This document shows, piece after piece, positions 14,977-23,885 of a DNA stretch of 40,792 nucleotides (positions are counted from its first letter, which is position 1; the number at the start of each line of letters is the position of its first letter). The notes under the pieces were generated by a model, which was given only the letters and a program-made list of their open reading frames with translations, had not been told where the DNA came from and did not search any database. The translations under genes and the position numbers were made by a program. Source of the DNA: an uncultured Microbacterium sp. (GTDB lineage: Bacteria; Actinomycetota; Actinomycetes; Actinomycetales; Microbacteriaceae); assembly GCF_900078385.1 (NCBI RefSeq), contig NZ_FLQR01000004.1, positions 1-40,792 on the forward strand, given 5' to 3'.

Positions 14977-15762
14977 TCACTCGTCGAGCGGATGCAGCAG
15001 CCGGGCGATGAAACGCCGGGTGCGCTCGTGCGCAGGCGTAGAGAGCAGATGCGCGGGGGTGCCGCGCTCGACGATCACGCCGCCGTCGAAGAAGAGCACC
15101 TGATCCGCCACGCGGCGGGCGAAGTCCAGCTCGTGCGTGACGATGATCATCGTCCAGCCCTCGTCGGCGAGCTCCTTCAGCACGAGCAGCACCTCGCCGA
15201 CCAGCTCCGGGTCGAGGGCGCTGGTGGGCTCGTCGAACAGCAGCAGGTCGGGCTGGAGGGCGAGGGCGCGCACGATCCCGACGCGCTGCTGCTGACCGCC
15301 GGACAGCTCGTGCGGGTACGCATCGCGCTTGTCCGTGAGGCCCACCCGCTCGAGCAGCTCCGTCGCGCGTCGCGTCGCCTCGGCGACCGGCACGCGTCGG
15401 GCATGCACCGGCCCCTCGATGACGTTCTGCAGCACCGTGCGATGCGGGAACAGGTTGTGGTGCTGGAACACCATCGCGGAGCGGTCGCGCAGGGCGGATC
15501 GGGCGCGCGCGCCGACGCCCGCGGTGAAGTCGAACCGCTGTCCGCCGTCGAAGGCCAGCTCCCCCGCTTCCGGGGTCTCGAGGCCGTTGAGCGAGCGCAG
15601 CACCGTCGTCTTGCCCGACCCGCTCGGGCCGATGAGGCACACGACCTCGCCGCGGCGCACGTCGAAGTCGATGCCGTCGAGGACGACGTTGCTGCCGAAG
15701 CTCTTGCGCAATCCGCGCACGCGCAGCAGAGGCGCGTCCGAAGCGGGCTCAGTGGGCGACAT
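14977..15762 (-). CDS. Polar amino-acid ABC transporter ATP-binding protein
   Basis: This 261-residue ATPase has every motif of a GlnQ/TcyN-type subunit: Walker A GPSGSGKTT, Q-loop MVFQHHNLFPHRT, signature LSGGQQQRVGI, Walker B LLLFDEPTSALDPE and switch His in VTHELDFARRVAD. I chose the ATG at 15762, which overlaps the permease stop by 14 bases; a longer in-frame start at 15798 lies deeper in the permease gene. It is the third gene of a binding protein-permease-ATPase operon. The substrate is probably cystine or another polar amino acid, judged from the binding protein. Confidence 0.94.
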   Translation of the reverse strand: MSPTEPASDAPLLRVRGLRKSFGSNVVLDGIDFDVRRGEVVCLIGPSGSGKTTVLRSLNGLETPEAGELAFDGGQRFDFTAGVGARARSALRDRSAMVFQHHNLFPHRTVLQNVIEGPVHARRVPVAEATRRATELLERVGLTDKRDAYPHELSGGQQQRVGIVRALALQPDLLLFDEPTSALDPELVGEVLLVLKELADEGWTMIIVTHELDFARRVADQVLFFDGGVIVERGTPAHLLSTPAHERTRRFIARLLHPLDE

Positions 15763-16456
15763 AGCGGTCCAATCTCTTCTCGATGGCGCTCTGCCCACTG
15801 GAGAGGACGAGGCAGAGCAGCCAGTAGATGAGCGCAGCTTCGAGGTAGATCACCATGAACTCGTAGGTGAACGCCGCGATCTGGCGCGCCTCGGCGAACA
15901 GCTCGGGCACGAGGATGAGGGACGCGAGCGAGGTGTCCTTGACGAGCGAGATGAACGTGTTCGACAGCGGAGGCACCGAGACCCGGGCGGCCTGGGGCAG
16001 GATGATGCGCCGCAGCGTCGTCGTGTGCGAGAGGCCGACCGTGAATCCGGCCTCCCACTGCCCCTTCGGCACGGAGAGGATCGCCGCCCGGATGACCTCG
16101 GCCGCATAGCCGCCCACATTGAGCGAGAACGCGATCACCGCCGCCGGCCACGGGTCGATCACGACGCCGATCGAGGGGAGGCCGAAGAAGATGACGAACA
16201 GCTGGACCAGCAGCGGGGTGCCCCGGATGACGGAGATGTAGAACCGCGCGATCCCCGACAGCACGGGATTGCCGGAGATCCGCATGAGGGCGACGAGGAG
16301 CGCGAGGACGAGGCCGAGCGCGAAGGAGGCCAGCGCGAGCGGGATCGTGGCCGTCAACCCCGCGGCCAGGAGCGGCCAGAACGAGTCGACCAGCAGGGTC
16401 CACGTGTCGCGCGTCGCGCCGTCGCCGGCCGCTGCCAGCACCTGTATGCCGTCCAT
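15749..16456 (-). CDS. Polar amino-acid ABC transporter permease
   Basis: This 235-residue inner-membrane permease of the His/Glu/Gln/Arg family has the motif FYISVIRGTPLLVQLFVIFFGLP and the EAA loop EAGFTVGLSHTTTLRRIILP. About five transmembrane helices are apparent. The single permease gene suggests a homodimer, as in TcyL- and GlnP-like systems. A GGAGGAG-like ribosome-binding site precedes the ATG at 16456. It overlaps the ATPase gene downstream and is separated from the binding-protein gene by a stem-loop. Confidence 0.94.
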   Translation of the reverse strand: MDGIQVLAAAGDGATRDTWTLLVDSFWPLLAAGLTATIPLALASFALGLVLALLVALMRISGNPVLSGIARFYISVIRGTPLLVQLFVIFFGLPSIGVVIDPWPAAVIAFSLNVGGYAAEVIRAAILSVPKGQWEAGFTVGLSHTTTLRRIILPQAARVSVPPLSNTFISLVKDTSLASLILVPELFAEARQIAAFTYEFMVIYLEAALIYWLLCLVLSSGQSAIEKRLDRYVAH

Positions 16457-16488
16457 GGCGCTCCTCCCTCGCCGATGGCGATGAGGCC

Positions 16489-16518
16489 GGCCGGCCCGTG
16501 ACGACGGGCGGGCCGGCC
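16489..16518 (-). promoter_or_regulatory. Intercistronic stem-loop after the amino-acid binding-protein gene
   Basis: GGCCGGCCCG (16489-16498) and CGGGCCGGCC (16509-16518) form a 10-bp stem with a 10-base loop, just past the binding-protein stop. As at 4546-4573, it probably tunes the binding protein to permease ratio. Confidence 0.6.
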
Positions 16519-16531
16519 ATGTGGCTACACG

Positions 16532-17326
16532 TTACTGCGTGACGTCGGCGCCGAAGTACTTCTCGCTGATCTCAGCCAGGACGCCCTCGTCGCGAAGCTC
16601 GGAGAGTGCCTCGTCGATCGCGGCGACGAGCGCCTCCTTGTCCTTCGTGAACGCGAAGGCGTTGTACGCCGGGTCGTCCGTCTCGGCGGCGATCTTCAGT
16701 CCGGTGGGTCCGTTCGTGGTCTCGTAGTCGAGGAACGTGAGGTTGTCGTTCACGGTCGCGTCGACGCGGTCCTGACGCAGGAGCGTGACGGCCTCGGCCC
16801 AGCCCTCGACGGCCTGGACCTCGGCGCCGTTCTCCTCGGCGAGCGTGTACCAGTTGCTCGTCAGGGACTGCGCCGTCGTCTTGCCCGCGAGATCGGCGAA
16901 GCTCGAGATGGAGTCGTCGTCCTCCTTGACCACGATGACGCCCGGGGAGACGGTGTACGGCTCGCTGAAGAGGTACTTCGCCTCGCGCTCGGGGTTGATC
17001 GACACCTGGTTCGCGATGACGTCGAAGCGGCCGGCATCCAGTCCCGCGAAGATGGCGTCCCACTGCGTCTCCTGGAAGACGATCTCGAGGCCGAGCTTGT
17101 CGGCGACGGCTTCGGCGATCTCCACGTCGAAGCCGACGAGATCACCGGACTCGTCGTGGAAGGTGAAGGGGCGGTAGGTGCCCTCCGTCGCGACGGTGAG
17201 GGTGCCGGCCTTGACGAGACCGAAGTCCTCGCCTTCCGGCGCGGGGTCGGCCGCCCCCGAGGCGCACGCGCTGAGCGTCAGTGCGGCGGTGAGGGCGAGG
17301 GCTGTGGCGGCGAGTCGACGGTGCAT
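16532..17326 (-). CDS. Family 3 substrate-binding lipoprotein, cystine-like
   Basis: This 264-residue lipoprotein has a signal peptide ending in lipobox LSAC (C21). The family 3 fold is shown by GTLTVATEGTYRPFTFHDE, VGFDVEIAEAVADKLG, WDAIFAGLDAGRFDVIANQVS and NPEREAKYLFSEPYTVS. The ATEGTY.PFTF.D segment resembles TcyA/TcyJ cystine-binding proteins, but glutamine or other polar amino acids remain possible. AAGGAG lies four bases before the ATG. It heads the three-gene operon and lies downstream of rplA on the same strand, from which a strong hairpin separates it. Confidence 0.92.
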   Translation of the reverse strand: MHRRLAATALALTAALTLSACASGAADPAPEGEDFGLVKAGTLTVATEGTYRPFTFHDESGDLVGFDVEIAEAVADKLGLEIVFQETQWDAIFAGLDAGRFDVIANQVSINPEREAKYLFSEPYTVSPGVIVVKEDDDSISSFADLAGKTTAQSLTSNWYTLAEENGAEVQAVEGWAEAVTLLRQDRVDATVNDNLTFLDYETTNGPTGLKIAAETDDPAYNAFAFTKDKEALVAAIDEALSELRDEGVLAEISEKYFGADVTQ

Positions 17327-17431
17327 GCGTCTCCTTGGTGTGGGGCTGCTGTGGAGCGCCGCCGGGTGGGCGGCACGGACCCCTCCACTACAGCACGGGG
17401 TCGTGCGAGGGACGTCATCGCGTTACGCACT

Positions 17432-17452
17432 GTTTCCGGGACTCCGGGAAAC
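17432..17452. repeat. GTTTCC-N9-GGAAAC inverted repeat upstream of the amino-acid transporter
   Basis: A perfect 6-bp-arm inverted repeat sits between the rplA terminator and the start of the binding-protein gene, about 106 bases upstream of that ATG. It could be a regulator site; no matching copy was found elsewhere in the window. Confidence 0.35.
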
Positions 17453-17453
17453 G

Positions 17454-17487
17454 ACGACGGGCCCCACCCGGAGGTGAGGCCCGTCGT
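17454..17487 (-). terminator. rplA terminator
   Basis: ACGACGGGCC (17454-17463) and GGCCCGTCGT (17478-17487) form a 10-bp stem, with a further CACC/GGTG pairing and a CGGA tip inside. It begins about 10 bases past the rplA stop. Confidence 0.8.
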
Positions 17488-17497
17488 GCGATGAGCG

Positions 17498-18187
17498 TCA
17501 GGCGAAGACGTTGACGTCCAGCGGGATGCCGGGACCGAACGTGGTCGAGATGGCGCCCTTCTGGATGTAACGGCCCTTCGAGCTCGACGGCTTGAGGCGG
17601 ACGATCTCCTCGAGCGCGGCGCGGAAGTTCTCGTTCAGCTGCTCGGCCGTGAAGGAGGCCTTGCCGACGACGAAGTGCACGTTGGCGTGCTTGTCGACGC
17701 GGAACTCGATCTTGCCGCCCTTGATCTCCTCGACGGCCTTGGCCGGGTTGGGGGTCACGGTGCCGGTCTTGGGGTTCGGCATGAGGCCGCGGGGGCCGAG
17801 CACCTTACCCAGTCGACCGACCTGGCCCATGAGCTCGGGCGTCGAGACCGCCGCGTCGAACGCGGTGTAGCCTCCGGCGACCTTCTCGATGAGCTCGGCG
17901 CCGCCGACCTCGTCCGCACCCGCGGCGATGGCGGCTTCCGCCGCCGGACCGGTCGCGAACACGATGACGCGAGCGGTCTTGCCCGTGCCGTGCGGCAGGA
18001 TGACCGTGCCGCGGACCATCTGGTCCGCCTTGCGCGGGTCGACGGCGAGCTTCAGCGCCACCTCGACGGTGGAGTCGAACTTCTTCGAGCCCGTCTCCTT
18101 CGCCAGAGCGACGGCCTCAGCCGACGTGTAGAACTTGTCGCGGTCGATCTTCGCCGCGGCTGCTTCATAAACCTTGGACTTAGCCAT
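17498..18187 (-). CDS. rplA: 50S ribosomal protein L1
   Basis: This 229-residue protein forms the mobile L1 stalk that guides deacylated tRNA out of the E site. It begins [20 protein letters not shown] and contains the diagnostic segment [16 protein letters not shown]. It ends with the [14 protein letters not shown] pattern. It follows rplK by 13 bases on the same strand and is full length. A terminator lies directly downstream. Confidence 0.98.
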   Translation of the reverse strand: MAKSKVYEAAAAKIDRDKFYTSAEAVALAKETGSKKFDSTVEVALKLAVDPRKADQMVRGTVILPHGTGKTARVIVFATGPAAEAAIAAGADEVGGAELIEKVAGGYTAFDAAVSTPELMGQVGRLGKVLGPRGLMPNPKTGTVTPNPAKAVEEIKGGKIEFRVDKHANVHFVVGKASFTAEQLNENFRAALEEIVRLKPSSSKGRYIQKGAISTTFGPGIPLDVNVFA

Positions 18188-18200
18188 TGTCAGTTCCCCC

Positions 18201-18632
18201 TCAGTCCTCGACCGTGATGCCCATGGAGCGGGCGGTGCCGGCGATGATCTTCGAGGCGGCCTCGATGTCGTTCGCGTTCAGGTCGGGCTGCTTCGTCTCG
18301 GCGATCTGGCGCACCTGCTCCTTCGTGAGCTTGGCGACCTTGACCGTGTGCGGCGTGCCGGACCCCTTGGGGACGCCGGCAGCCTTCTTGATGAGCTCCG
18401 CCGCGGGCGGGGTCTTCAGGATGAACGTGAAGCTGCGGTCCTCGTAGACGGTGATCTCGACGGGGATGACGTTGCCGCGCTGCGACTCGGTCGCGGCGTT
18501 GTACGCCTTGCAGAACTCCATGATGTTGACGCCATGCTGACCGAGCGCGGGGCCGATCGGCGGCGCCGGGTTGGCTGCACCGGCGTTGATCTGAAGCTTG
18601 ATCAGGCCGGTCACCTTCTTCTTCGGTGCCAT
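18201..18632 (-). CDS. rplK: 50S ribosomal protein L11
   Basis: This 143-residue protein is part of the GTPase-associated centre with 23S rRNA. It starts [18 protein letters not shown] and shows [19 protein letters not shown] with the Pro-rich linker, then [19 protein letters not shown] and the SMGI end. The ATG at 18632 has AGGAAG upstream; a longer in-frame extension is out of family length. A TAGGAT -10 element and a nusG terminator upstream suggest an independent rplK-rplA transcript. Confidence 0.98.
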   Translation of the reverse strand: MAPKKKVTGLIKLQINAGAANPAPPIGPALGQHGVNIMEFCKAYNAATESQRGNVIPVEITVYEDRSFTFILKTPPAAELIKKAAGVPKGSGTPHTVKVAKLTKEQVRQIAETKQPDLNANDIEAASKIIAGTARSMGITVED

Positions 18633-18742
18633 TCCTCTTCCTTTCCTCGAACGGGACGGATGCCCCGCTCTCCCGCGCGATCGGACGTTCCGACCGGCGG
18701 TGCCGGCTCGCGCGCGACGGATCGCACACGAGCAACCTCCCC

Positions 18743-18748
18743 ATCCTA
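18743..18748 (-). promoter_or_regulatory. -10 element of the rplK-rplA promoter
   Basis: TAGGAT on the minus strand, about 110 bases before rplK and just downstream of the nusG terminator. No convincing -35 box lies at 17 bases. The leader between it and rplK is GC-rich and contains small inverted repeats such as GCCGGCACCGCCGGT. Confidence 0.45.
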
Positions 18749-18840
18749 CGCCACGACCCGGCGCCCGTGGGACGGGGGTCGGCCTCGCGCGGCGCATCGC
18801 GGGCTCGGCCTGCGACGGGATGCCGGGCGGGAGACGCGAA

Positions 18841-18873
18841 GACGCCCCGCCGGCGTGGGCCGGGCGGGGCGTC
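18841..18873 (-). terminator. nusG terminator
   Basis: GACGCCCCGCC (18841-18851) and GGCGGGGCGTC (18863-18873) form a perfect 11-bp stem with an 11-base loop, 36 bases past the nusG stop. It separates secE-nusG from rplK-rplA. Confidence 0.8.
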
Positions 18874-18909
18874 GTCCGCGTGCGGGGGCGCCTGCGGCCC
18901 GCTCCGCTG

Positions 18910-19953
18910 CTACTGCTTGGTGACCTGGTCGAAGCTGAGCTCGACCGGCGTCTCGCGCTCGAAGAGGGAGACGAGGACCGTGAGCTTGCCGCTCTCCGGC
19001 TTGATCTCGCTGATCGAGCCCGGGAGACCCGCGAAGGAGCCTTCCTTGATCGTGATCGTCTCGCCGACCTCGAAGTCCACCTCGGTGATGACGCTGCGCG
19101 CCTGCGTGGCGGAGCCCTTCGCGGAGCCCTTGGCCGTCGCGACCTCCTTGACCTCGACGAGGGACTTCAGCATGTTGAAGGCCTCCTCGAAGCGCAGCGG
19201 GGTCGGGTTGTGGGCGTTGCCCACGAAGCCGGTGACGCCGGGGGTGTGGCGGACGACCGACCAGGTGTCCTCGTTGAGCTCCATGCGAACGAGCACGTAG
19301 CCGGGGATCCGGACGCGCGTGACCATCTTGCGCTGGCCGTTCTTGATCTCGACGACGTCCTCCATGGGGACCTCGACCTGATAGATGTCCTCTTCGACCT
19401 CGAGCGTGTTCTTGCGCTGCTCGATGTTGGCCTTGACCTTGCGCTCGAAGCCCGCGTACGAGTGGATGACGAACCACTTGCCGGGAAGCGAGCGGAGCTC
19501 GGTGCGGAAGGCCTCGTAGGGGTCCTCCGGCTCGGCGTCCTCATCGACCTCGGCGGCCGCGTCCGCGCCGGCCTCGTCCTCGTCGCCGAGCTCGGGCCCG
19601 TCGTACGGCGTGACCTCGTCGGCGGCCTCCGCGGCGCGGTCGGCTTCCTCCTCGGCGATGGAGTCGTTCAGGACTTCGGCCACAGCCTCGGCCTCAGCCG
19701 CCTCGTCGATCTCGAGTGCGTCGTTCACGATCGCGTCTGCCTCCGGGTCGTCGATGTCGATGTCATCCAGGTCGGTGTCGACGTCGTCCTCATCGTCGCC
19801 GTCCTCGTCCACGACGTGGAGGGCGGCGTGCTCTGCGGCCTCGACCGAGCGCTCCTGGTCGGCGAGGACGTTGCCCTCCTGGGCTTCGTCGTCCTCGCTG
19901 GACTGCTCTGCGGCCGTCGCCCAGTCGGCGTCGTCGACATACTTTTCAGACAC
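18910..19953 (-). CDS. nusG: Transcription termination/antitermination factor NusG with long acidic N-terminal extension
   Basis: The 347-residue protein is nearly twice the Escherichia coli length. Residues 1 to about 155 are an Asp/Glu/Ala-rich, probably disordered extension (for example [19 protein letters not shown]). The NGN domain starts near 159 with [19 protein letters not shown] and includes [18 protein letters not shown] and TPGVTGFVG. The C-terminal KOW domain (about 293-347) has [20 protein letters not shown]. NusG contacts RNA polymerase and couples it with Rho or the ribosome. Such extensions are known in actinobacteria, so it is unusual but not unique. It lies 62 bases downstream of secE on the same strand. 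Confidence 0.96.
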   Translation of the reverse strand: MSEKYVDDADWATAAEQSSEDDEAQEGNVLADQERSVEAAEHAALHVVDEDGDDEDDVDTDLDDIDIDDPEADAIVNDALEIDEAAEAEAVAEVLNDSIAEEEADRAAEAADEVTPYDGPELGDEDEAGADAAAEVDEDAEPEDPYEAFRTELRSLPGKWFVIHSYAGFERKVKANIEQRKNTLEVEEDIYQVEVPMEDVVEIKNGQRKMVTRVRIPGYVLVRMELNEDTWSVVRHTPGVTGFVGNAHNPTPLRFEEAFNMLKSLVEVKEVATAKGSAKGSATQARSVITEVDFEVGETITIKEGSFAGLPGSISEIKPESGKLTVLVSLFERETPVELSFDQVTKQ

Positions 19954-20015
19954 TTGCGTTCTCTTCCATTGGGGGTCTGGATGCCATCAGACATCCGAGC
20001 GGTCTCCGGGGGAGA

Positions 20016-20279
20016 TCAGCTCGGTACGCCGAAGACGACGGTCGTGATCCAGACGAACAGGACGTCGAGGCCGTACACGACCGCCATCATGACGACGACG
20101 AAGCCGAGTACGACGGCCGTGAACTTCAGGAGCTCCTGGCGCGTCGGCGTGACGACCTTCCGGAGCTCGGCGAAGACCTGACGGATGAACAGGGCGATCC
20201 GCTGGAAGAAGTTCAGCTTCTTCTCGCGGGTGGCGCCACTCGCGGCGACGATCTCGCCGTTCGGCTCATCCTGGACCAT
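20016..20279 (-). CDS. secE: Preprotein translocase subunit SecE
   Basis: The 87-residue protein has the conserved amphipathic helix FFQRIALFIRQVFAELRKVV, the invariant TPTRQELLKFT motif and one C-terminal transmembrane helix (about 56-80). It stabilises SecY in the secretion channel. A cytoplasmic N-terminal tail of about 20 residues is typical of actinobacteria. It lies between tRNA-Trp and nusG on the same strand. Confidence 0.97.
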   Translation of the reverse strand: MVQDEPNGEIVAASGATREKKLNFFQRIALFIRQVFAELRKVVTPTRQELLKFTAVVLGFVVVMMAVVYGLDVLFVWITTVVFGVPS

Positions 20280-20326
20280 TCAACCCACCTGTGTGACTTC
20301 ATCCGTGCCAGCAAGCTGCTGACGCG

Positions 20327-20399
<73 letters not shown>

Positions 20400-20535
20400 A
20401 AGGTCTTTCGACCCGGGTGTCCGCACTTCTACCGTAACCAGTTCCAGGGGGTTCCCGATCCGCGGGCACGGCGAAAGAATGCAGACAACTGCGTCCCCAA
20501 GTGTACGTCATCGACCCGCGAGGGCGCGAACCGGC

Positions 20536-20973
20536 TCAGTACTGCTGGACGCCGTAGCGGTCCGGCTCCTCGCCGCGCCGGAACTCCCGGCCGGACAGCG
20601 ACGTCGGCTCGATGCGCACGTAGTTGTACTTCAGCGTGGGGATCCACGGCTTGAGGGGCAGCGTGTCGGCGGCGGCCACCTCGGACGCCGTGTCCAGACG
20701 CCGCGCATGCCCGCGCACGACGACGCTCCAGGCGTCCTGCTCCGTGTAGCGGTCGGCTTCGAACAGCACCGCGTCGTTGATGGACAGCTCGGTGAGCTTG
20801 CTGCCCTCCGCTGTGCGGAAGACGATCGACCGCCCGTCCACGACGTAGTTGACGGGGAAGATGTCGAACACCTCCCCCACGTGCGTCACGAGACGGCCCA
20901 GCTGCTGCAGTCCGAGGCGATTCCAGCAGTCCTCGTCGGTCAGATGGGTGACGACGTCGGCATTGTCCTCCAT
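20536..20973 (-). CDS. Pyridoxamine 5'-phosphate oxidase-like flavin/heme-binding family protein
   Basis: The 145-residue protein is a split-barrel protein of the Pyridox_ox_2 type. It shows [19 protein letters not shown], then [16 protein letters not shown] and [25 protein letters not shown], which are the family's flavin- or heme-contacting strands. A C-terminal [14 protein letters not shown] tail follows. Members bind FMN, F420 or heme; the cofactor and substrate are not clear here. The ATG at 20973 is preceded by CAGGAT-N6, the same leaderless arrangement as at 14607 and 14653. It lies downstream of the putrescine operon on the same strand but probably has its own promoter. Confidence 0.82.
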   Translation of the reverse strand: MEDNADVVTHLTDEDCWNRLGLQQLGRLVTHVGEVFDIFPVNYVVDGRSIVFRTAEGSKLTELSINDAVLFEADRYTEQDAWSVVVRGHARRLDTASEVAAADTLPLKPWIPTLKYNYVRIEPTSLSGREFRRGEEPDRYGVQQY

Positions 20974-20979
20974 GGCTCC

Positions 20980-20985
20980 ATCCTG
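20980..20985 (-). promoter_or_regulatory. -10 element of a leaderless promoter
   Basis: CAGGAT on the minus strand, exactly six bases before the ATG at 20973. It matches the box and spacing of the two promoters at 14614-14646. Confidence 0.45.
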
Positions 20986-21039
20986 CCCCTTCCGGACGCG
21001 CCCCGACAGGCCATGCGCCGTGCGAATTCGGGCTCGCGG

Positions 21040-22404
21040 TCAGGCCGTGCGGATGAGCTTCTTGTTGACGAACTCGTCCGCGGCGAGAAGCCCCAGCTCG
21101 CGGCCGGTGCCGCTGCGCTTGACGCCGCCGAACGGCAGTTCGGGCGAGTCGGCGAGCACGACGTTGATGTAGACCATGCCGGCCTCGATCCGGTCCGCGA
21201 CGCGCTGGGCCTGCGCGGCATCCGTCGTGAAGACGTAGGACCCGAGCCCGAACGGCGTGCCGTTGGCGACGGCGATCGCCTCGTCCTCGTCGGCGACGCG
21301 GTAGACGACGCCGACGGGGCCGAAGAACTCCTCGCGGTAGGCGTCCATGCCCTCGGTCACGTCGGTCAGGACGGTGCCCGGGTAGTAGGCGCCGTCCCGG
21401 ACCCCGCCGGTCACGAGCGTCGCGCCCTGGGCGACCGCGCGGTCGACCTGCTCCGCGAGGCGCTCGGCGGCGGTGAGGGAGGACAGCGGGCCGATGACGG
21501 TGTCCTCGGCGAACGGGTCGCCGACCGCGGCACCGCCGATCCCGGCCGCGAACTTCTCCAGGAACTGCTCGTACAGGCCGTCGACGACGATGAACCGCTT
21601 GGCCGCGTTGCAGGACTGCCCGTTGTTGTCCAGGCGTGCATCGACGGCCATCTGGACAGCGCCGTCGAGATCGTCGGTGGACAGCAGGATGAACGGGTCG
21701 GATCCGCCGAGCTCGAGGGCGACCTTCTTGAGGTTCCGCCCGGCCACCTCGGCGACCGCGGCCCCCGCCCGCTCCGAGCCGGTGACCGAGACGCCCTGCA
21801 CGCGCGGGTCGGCGATGACGTCGGCGGCCTGCTCGTTGGTCAGGCGCACGTCGGCGTAGGCGCCGGCCGGGAAGCCGGCGTCGGCGTACATCTGCGCGAT
21901 CGCGGCGGCCGACTCGGGGCACTGCGGGGCGTGCTTGAGGAGGATCGTGTTGCCCACCGCCAGGTTGGGCGCGGCGAAGCGGGCCACCTGGTAGTACGGG
22001 AAGTTCCACGGCATGATGCCCAGGAGCGCCCCGAGCGGCGACCGGCGGATGACGGCGGTCCCCTCGCCGAGGATGTCGATCGGGGTGTCGCGGGTGATCT
22101 CCTCGATGTGGTCGGCGTAGTACTCGGTGATGTCGGCGGCGAAGTCGACCTCGCCCTCCGCGGCCGCGAGCGGCTTGCCCATCTCGCGGACGATGACGGC
22201 GGCCAGCTCGTCGCGGCGCTCGCGGTGCAGCTCGGCCACCCGGCGCAGCAGCGCGGCGCGCTCGGCGGGCGTCGACGTGCGTCCCCACGTGTGCGCCGCG
22301 TCGGCGGCCGCGGCGACGGCCGCCTCGACCTCCTCCGCGGTCGCGGTCGGGTAGGTGGCGAGGGTCTCCCCCGTCGCGGGGTTGACCACGGCGTAGGTGC
22401 TCAT
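21040..22404 (-). CDS. NAD(P)-dependent aldehyde dehydrogenase, Sad/YneI-type succinate semialdehyde dehydrogenase
   Basis: The 454-residue enzyme has intact catalytic residues: N134 in [14 protein letters not shown]157, E231 in [10 protein letters not shown] and C265 in [12 protein letters not shown]. The ending [16 protein letters not shown] is typical. The short N-terminus and the HAPQCP segment fit the YneI (Sad) branch, which oxidises succinate semialdehyde, rather than the GabD branch. As a second dehydrogenase in a putrescine operon it might instead oxidise 4-aminobutanal to GABA, the step otherwise not assigned here. It is the last gene of the operon, 19 bases after gabD. Confidence 0.88.
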   Translation of the reverse strand: MSTYAVVNPATGETLATYPTATAEEVEAAVAAAADAAHTWGRTSTPAERAALLRRVAELHRERRDELAAVIVREMGKPLAAAEGEVDFAADITEYYADHIEEITRDTPIDILGEGTAVIRRSPLGALLGIMPWNFPYYQVARFAAPNLAVGNTILLKHAPQCPESAAAIAQMYADAGFPAGAYADVRLTNEQAADVIADPRVQGVSVTGSERAGAAVAEVAGRNLKKVALELGGSDPFILLSTDDLDGAVQMAVDARLDNNGQSCNAAKRFIVVDGLYEQFLEKFAAGIGGAAVGDPFAEDTVIGPLSSLTAAERLAEQVDRAVAQGATLVTGGVRDGAYYPGTVLTDVTEGMDAYREEFFGPVGVVYRVADEDEAIAVANGTPFGLGSYVFTTDAAQAQRVADRIEAGMVYINVVLADSPELPFGGVKRSGTGRELGLLAADEFVNKKLIRTA

Positions 22405-22423
22405 GATGCTCCGTTCGTCCCGC

Positions 22424-23878
22424 TCAGTCGGCGGGGATCAGGGTGTACTTCGTGGACAGGTACTCCTGGATGCCTTCCAGTCCGCCCTCGCGGCCGACAC
22501 CGGACTGCTTGACCCCGCCGAACGGGGCGGCGGCGTTGGAGACGACACCGGCGTTGAGCCCCATCATCCCGGTCTCCAGCCGGTCGATCATGCGGTGTCC
22601 GCGGGCGAGGTCGCGCGTGTAGACGTAGGAGACGAGGCCGTACTCGGTGTCGTTCGCGAGGCGCACGGCCTCATCTTCGTCGCGGAACGTCGCGATGGCG
22701 AGGACGGGTCCGAAGATCTCCTCGCGTAGCAGCGCGCTGCCGGCAGCCACGTCGGCGAGCACGGTCGGCGCGAAGAACGTGCCGGCGCGCTCGACCGATG
22801 CGCCGCCGGTGAGCACCTGCGCTCCACGGCCGACGGCATCCTGGACGAGCTCGCCCGTCTTCTCGACGGCCTTGGCGTCGATGAGCGGACCGATCTGCAC
22901 GCCCTCCTCGGTGCCCGCGCCGACCCGCATCGCCGCGACGCGCTCGGTGACCCGACGGGCGAACTCGGCGGCGACCGACTCGTGCACGAGGAAACGGTTC
23001 GCCGCCGTGCAGGCCTGCCCGATGTTGCGGAACTTCGCAGCGATCGCGCCGTCCACCGCCTTGTCGAGGTCGGCGTCGTCGAACACGACGAACGGTGCGT
23101 TGCCGCCGAGCTCCATCGAGACGCGGAGGACGCCTTCCGCGGCCTGCGCGATGAGCTTCTTCCCCACCGGCGTCGAACCCGTGAACGACAGCTTCCGCAG
23201 CCGCGGATCGGCGATGACGGGGGCCGACACCTCGGCGGACCGCGTCGTCGTGACGACGTTGACGACACCGGGCGGGAGCCCCGCGTCCTCGAGCAGCCGC
23301 GCGAACAGGAGCGTCGTCAGGGGCGTGAGCTCGGCGGGCTTGACGACGACGGTGCATCCGGCGGCGAGCGCCGGCGCGATCTTGCGCGTCGCCATGGCGA
23401 GCGGGAAGTTCCACGGCGTGATGAAGAAGCACGGCCCGACGGGATGCTGGGACACGATCATGCGCCCGGTCCCCTCCGGATTCAGGCCGTAGCGCCCGGA
23501 GATCCGCACGGCCTCCTCGCTGAACCAGCGCAGGAACTCGCCGCCGTAGACCACCTCGCCGCGCGCCTCCGCGAGGGGCTTGCCCATCTCGAGGGTCATG
23601 AGGAGCGCGAACTCCTCCGCACGCTCCTGCAGCAGATCGAACGCCCGCCGCAGGATCTCGCCCCGCGCACGCGGGGCGGTGGCCGCCCACGATTCCTGGG
23701 CCGCCACCGCGGCGTCGAGGGCGCGGACGGCATCCGCGGGACCCCCGTCGGCGATCTCGGCGAGGACGTCGCCGGTCGCGGGGTCGAAGACCGGAAAGGT
23801 CTTCGACCCCGCGGCGTCGGTCCATGCGCCGTCGACGAAGAGCTGCGTCGGGACGCCGACGGGGAGGGCGGTGCTCAT
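22424..23878 (-). CDS. gabD: Succinate semialdehyde dehydrogenase, GabD type
   Basis: The 484-residue enzyme oxidises succinate semialdehyde to succinate. N157 (TPWNFPLAMATRK), K180, E256 (MELGGNAPF) and C290 (NIGQACTAANRF) are intact. The C-terminal GLNAGVVSNAAAPFGGVKQS and GIQEYLSTKY are signatures of GabD. The ATG at 23878 is chosen because the family start (LFVDGAWTDA) follows at the normal distance; a longer frame would run past the permease stop. It sits seven bases behind the APC permease gene. Confidence 0.92.
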   Translation of the reverse strand: MSTALPVGVPTQLFVDGAWTDAAGSKTFPVFDPATGDVLAEIADGGPADAVRALDAAVAAQESWAATAPRARGEILRRAFDLLQERAEEFALLMTLEMGKPLAEARGEVVYGGEFLRWFSEEAVRISGRYGLNPEGTGRMIVSQHPVGPCFFITPWNFPLAMATRKIAPALAAGCTVVVKPAELTPLTTLLFARLLEDAGLPPGVVNVVTTTRSAEVSAPVIADPRLRKLSFTGSTPVGKKLIAQAAEGVLRVSMELGGNAPFVVFDDADLDKAVDGAIAAKFRNIGQACTAANRFLVHESVAAEFARRVTERVAAMRVGAGTEEGVQIGPLIDAKAVEKTGELVQDAVGRGAQVLTGGASVERAGTFFAPTVLADVAAGSALLREEIFGPVLAIATFRDEDEAVRLANDTEYGLVSYVYTRDLARGHRMIDRLETGMMGLNAGVVSNAAAPFGGVKQSGVGREGGLEGIQEYLSTKYTLIPAD

Positions 23879-23885
23879 GCCGGGC

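Noticed and set aside
15329..16501. Plus-strand open frame opposite the amino-acid ABC permease and ATPase
   Set aside because: Glu/Arg/Asp-rich shadow of the two well-supported transporter genes.
20479..22512. A long plus-strand open frame opposite the PPOX-like and Sad-type genes
   Set aside because: Low-complexity composition, no motif, crosses two real genes and an intergenic gap. Antisense artefact.
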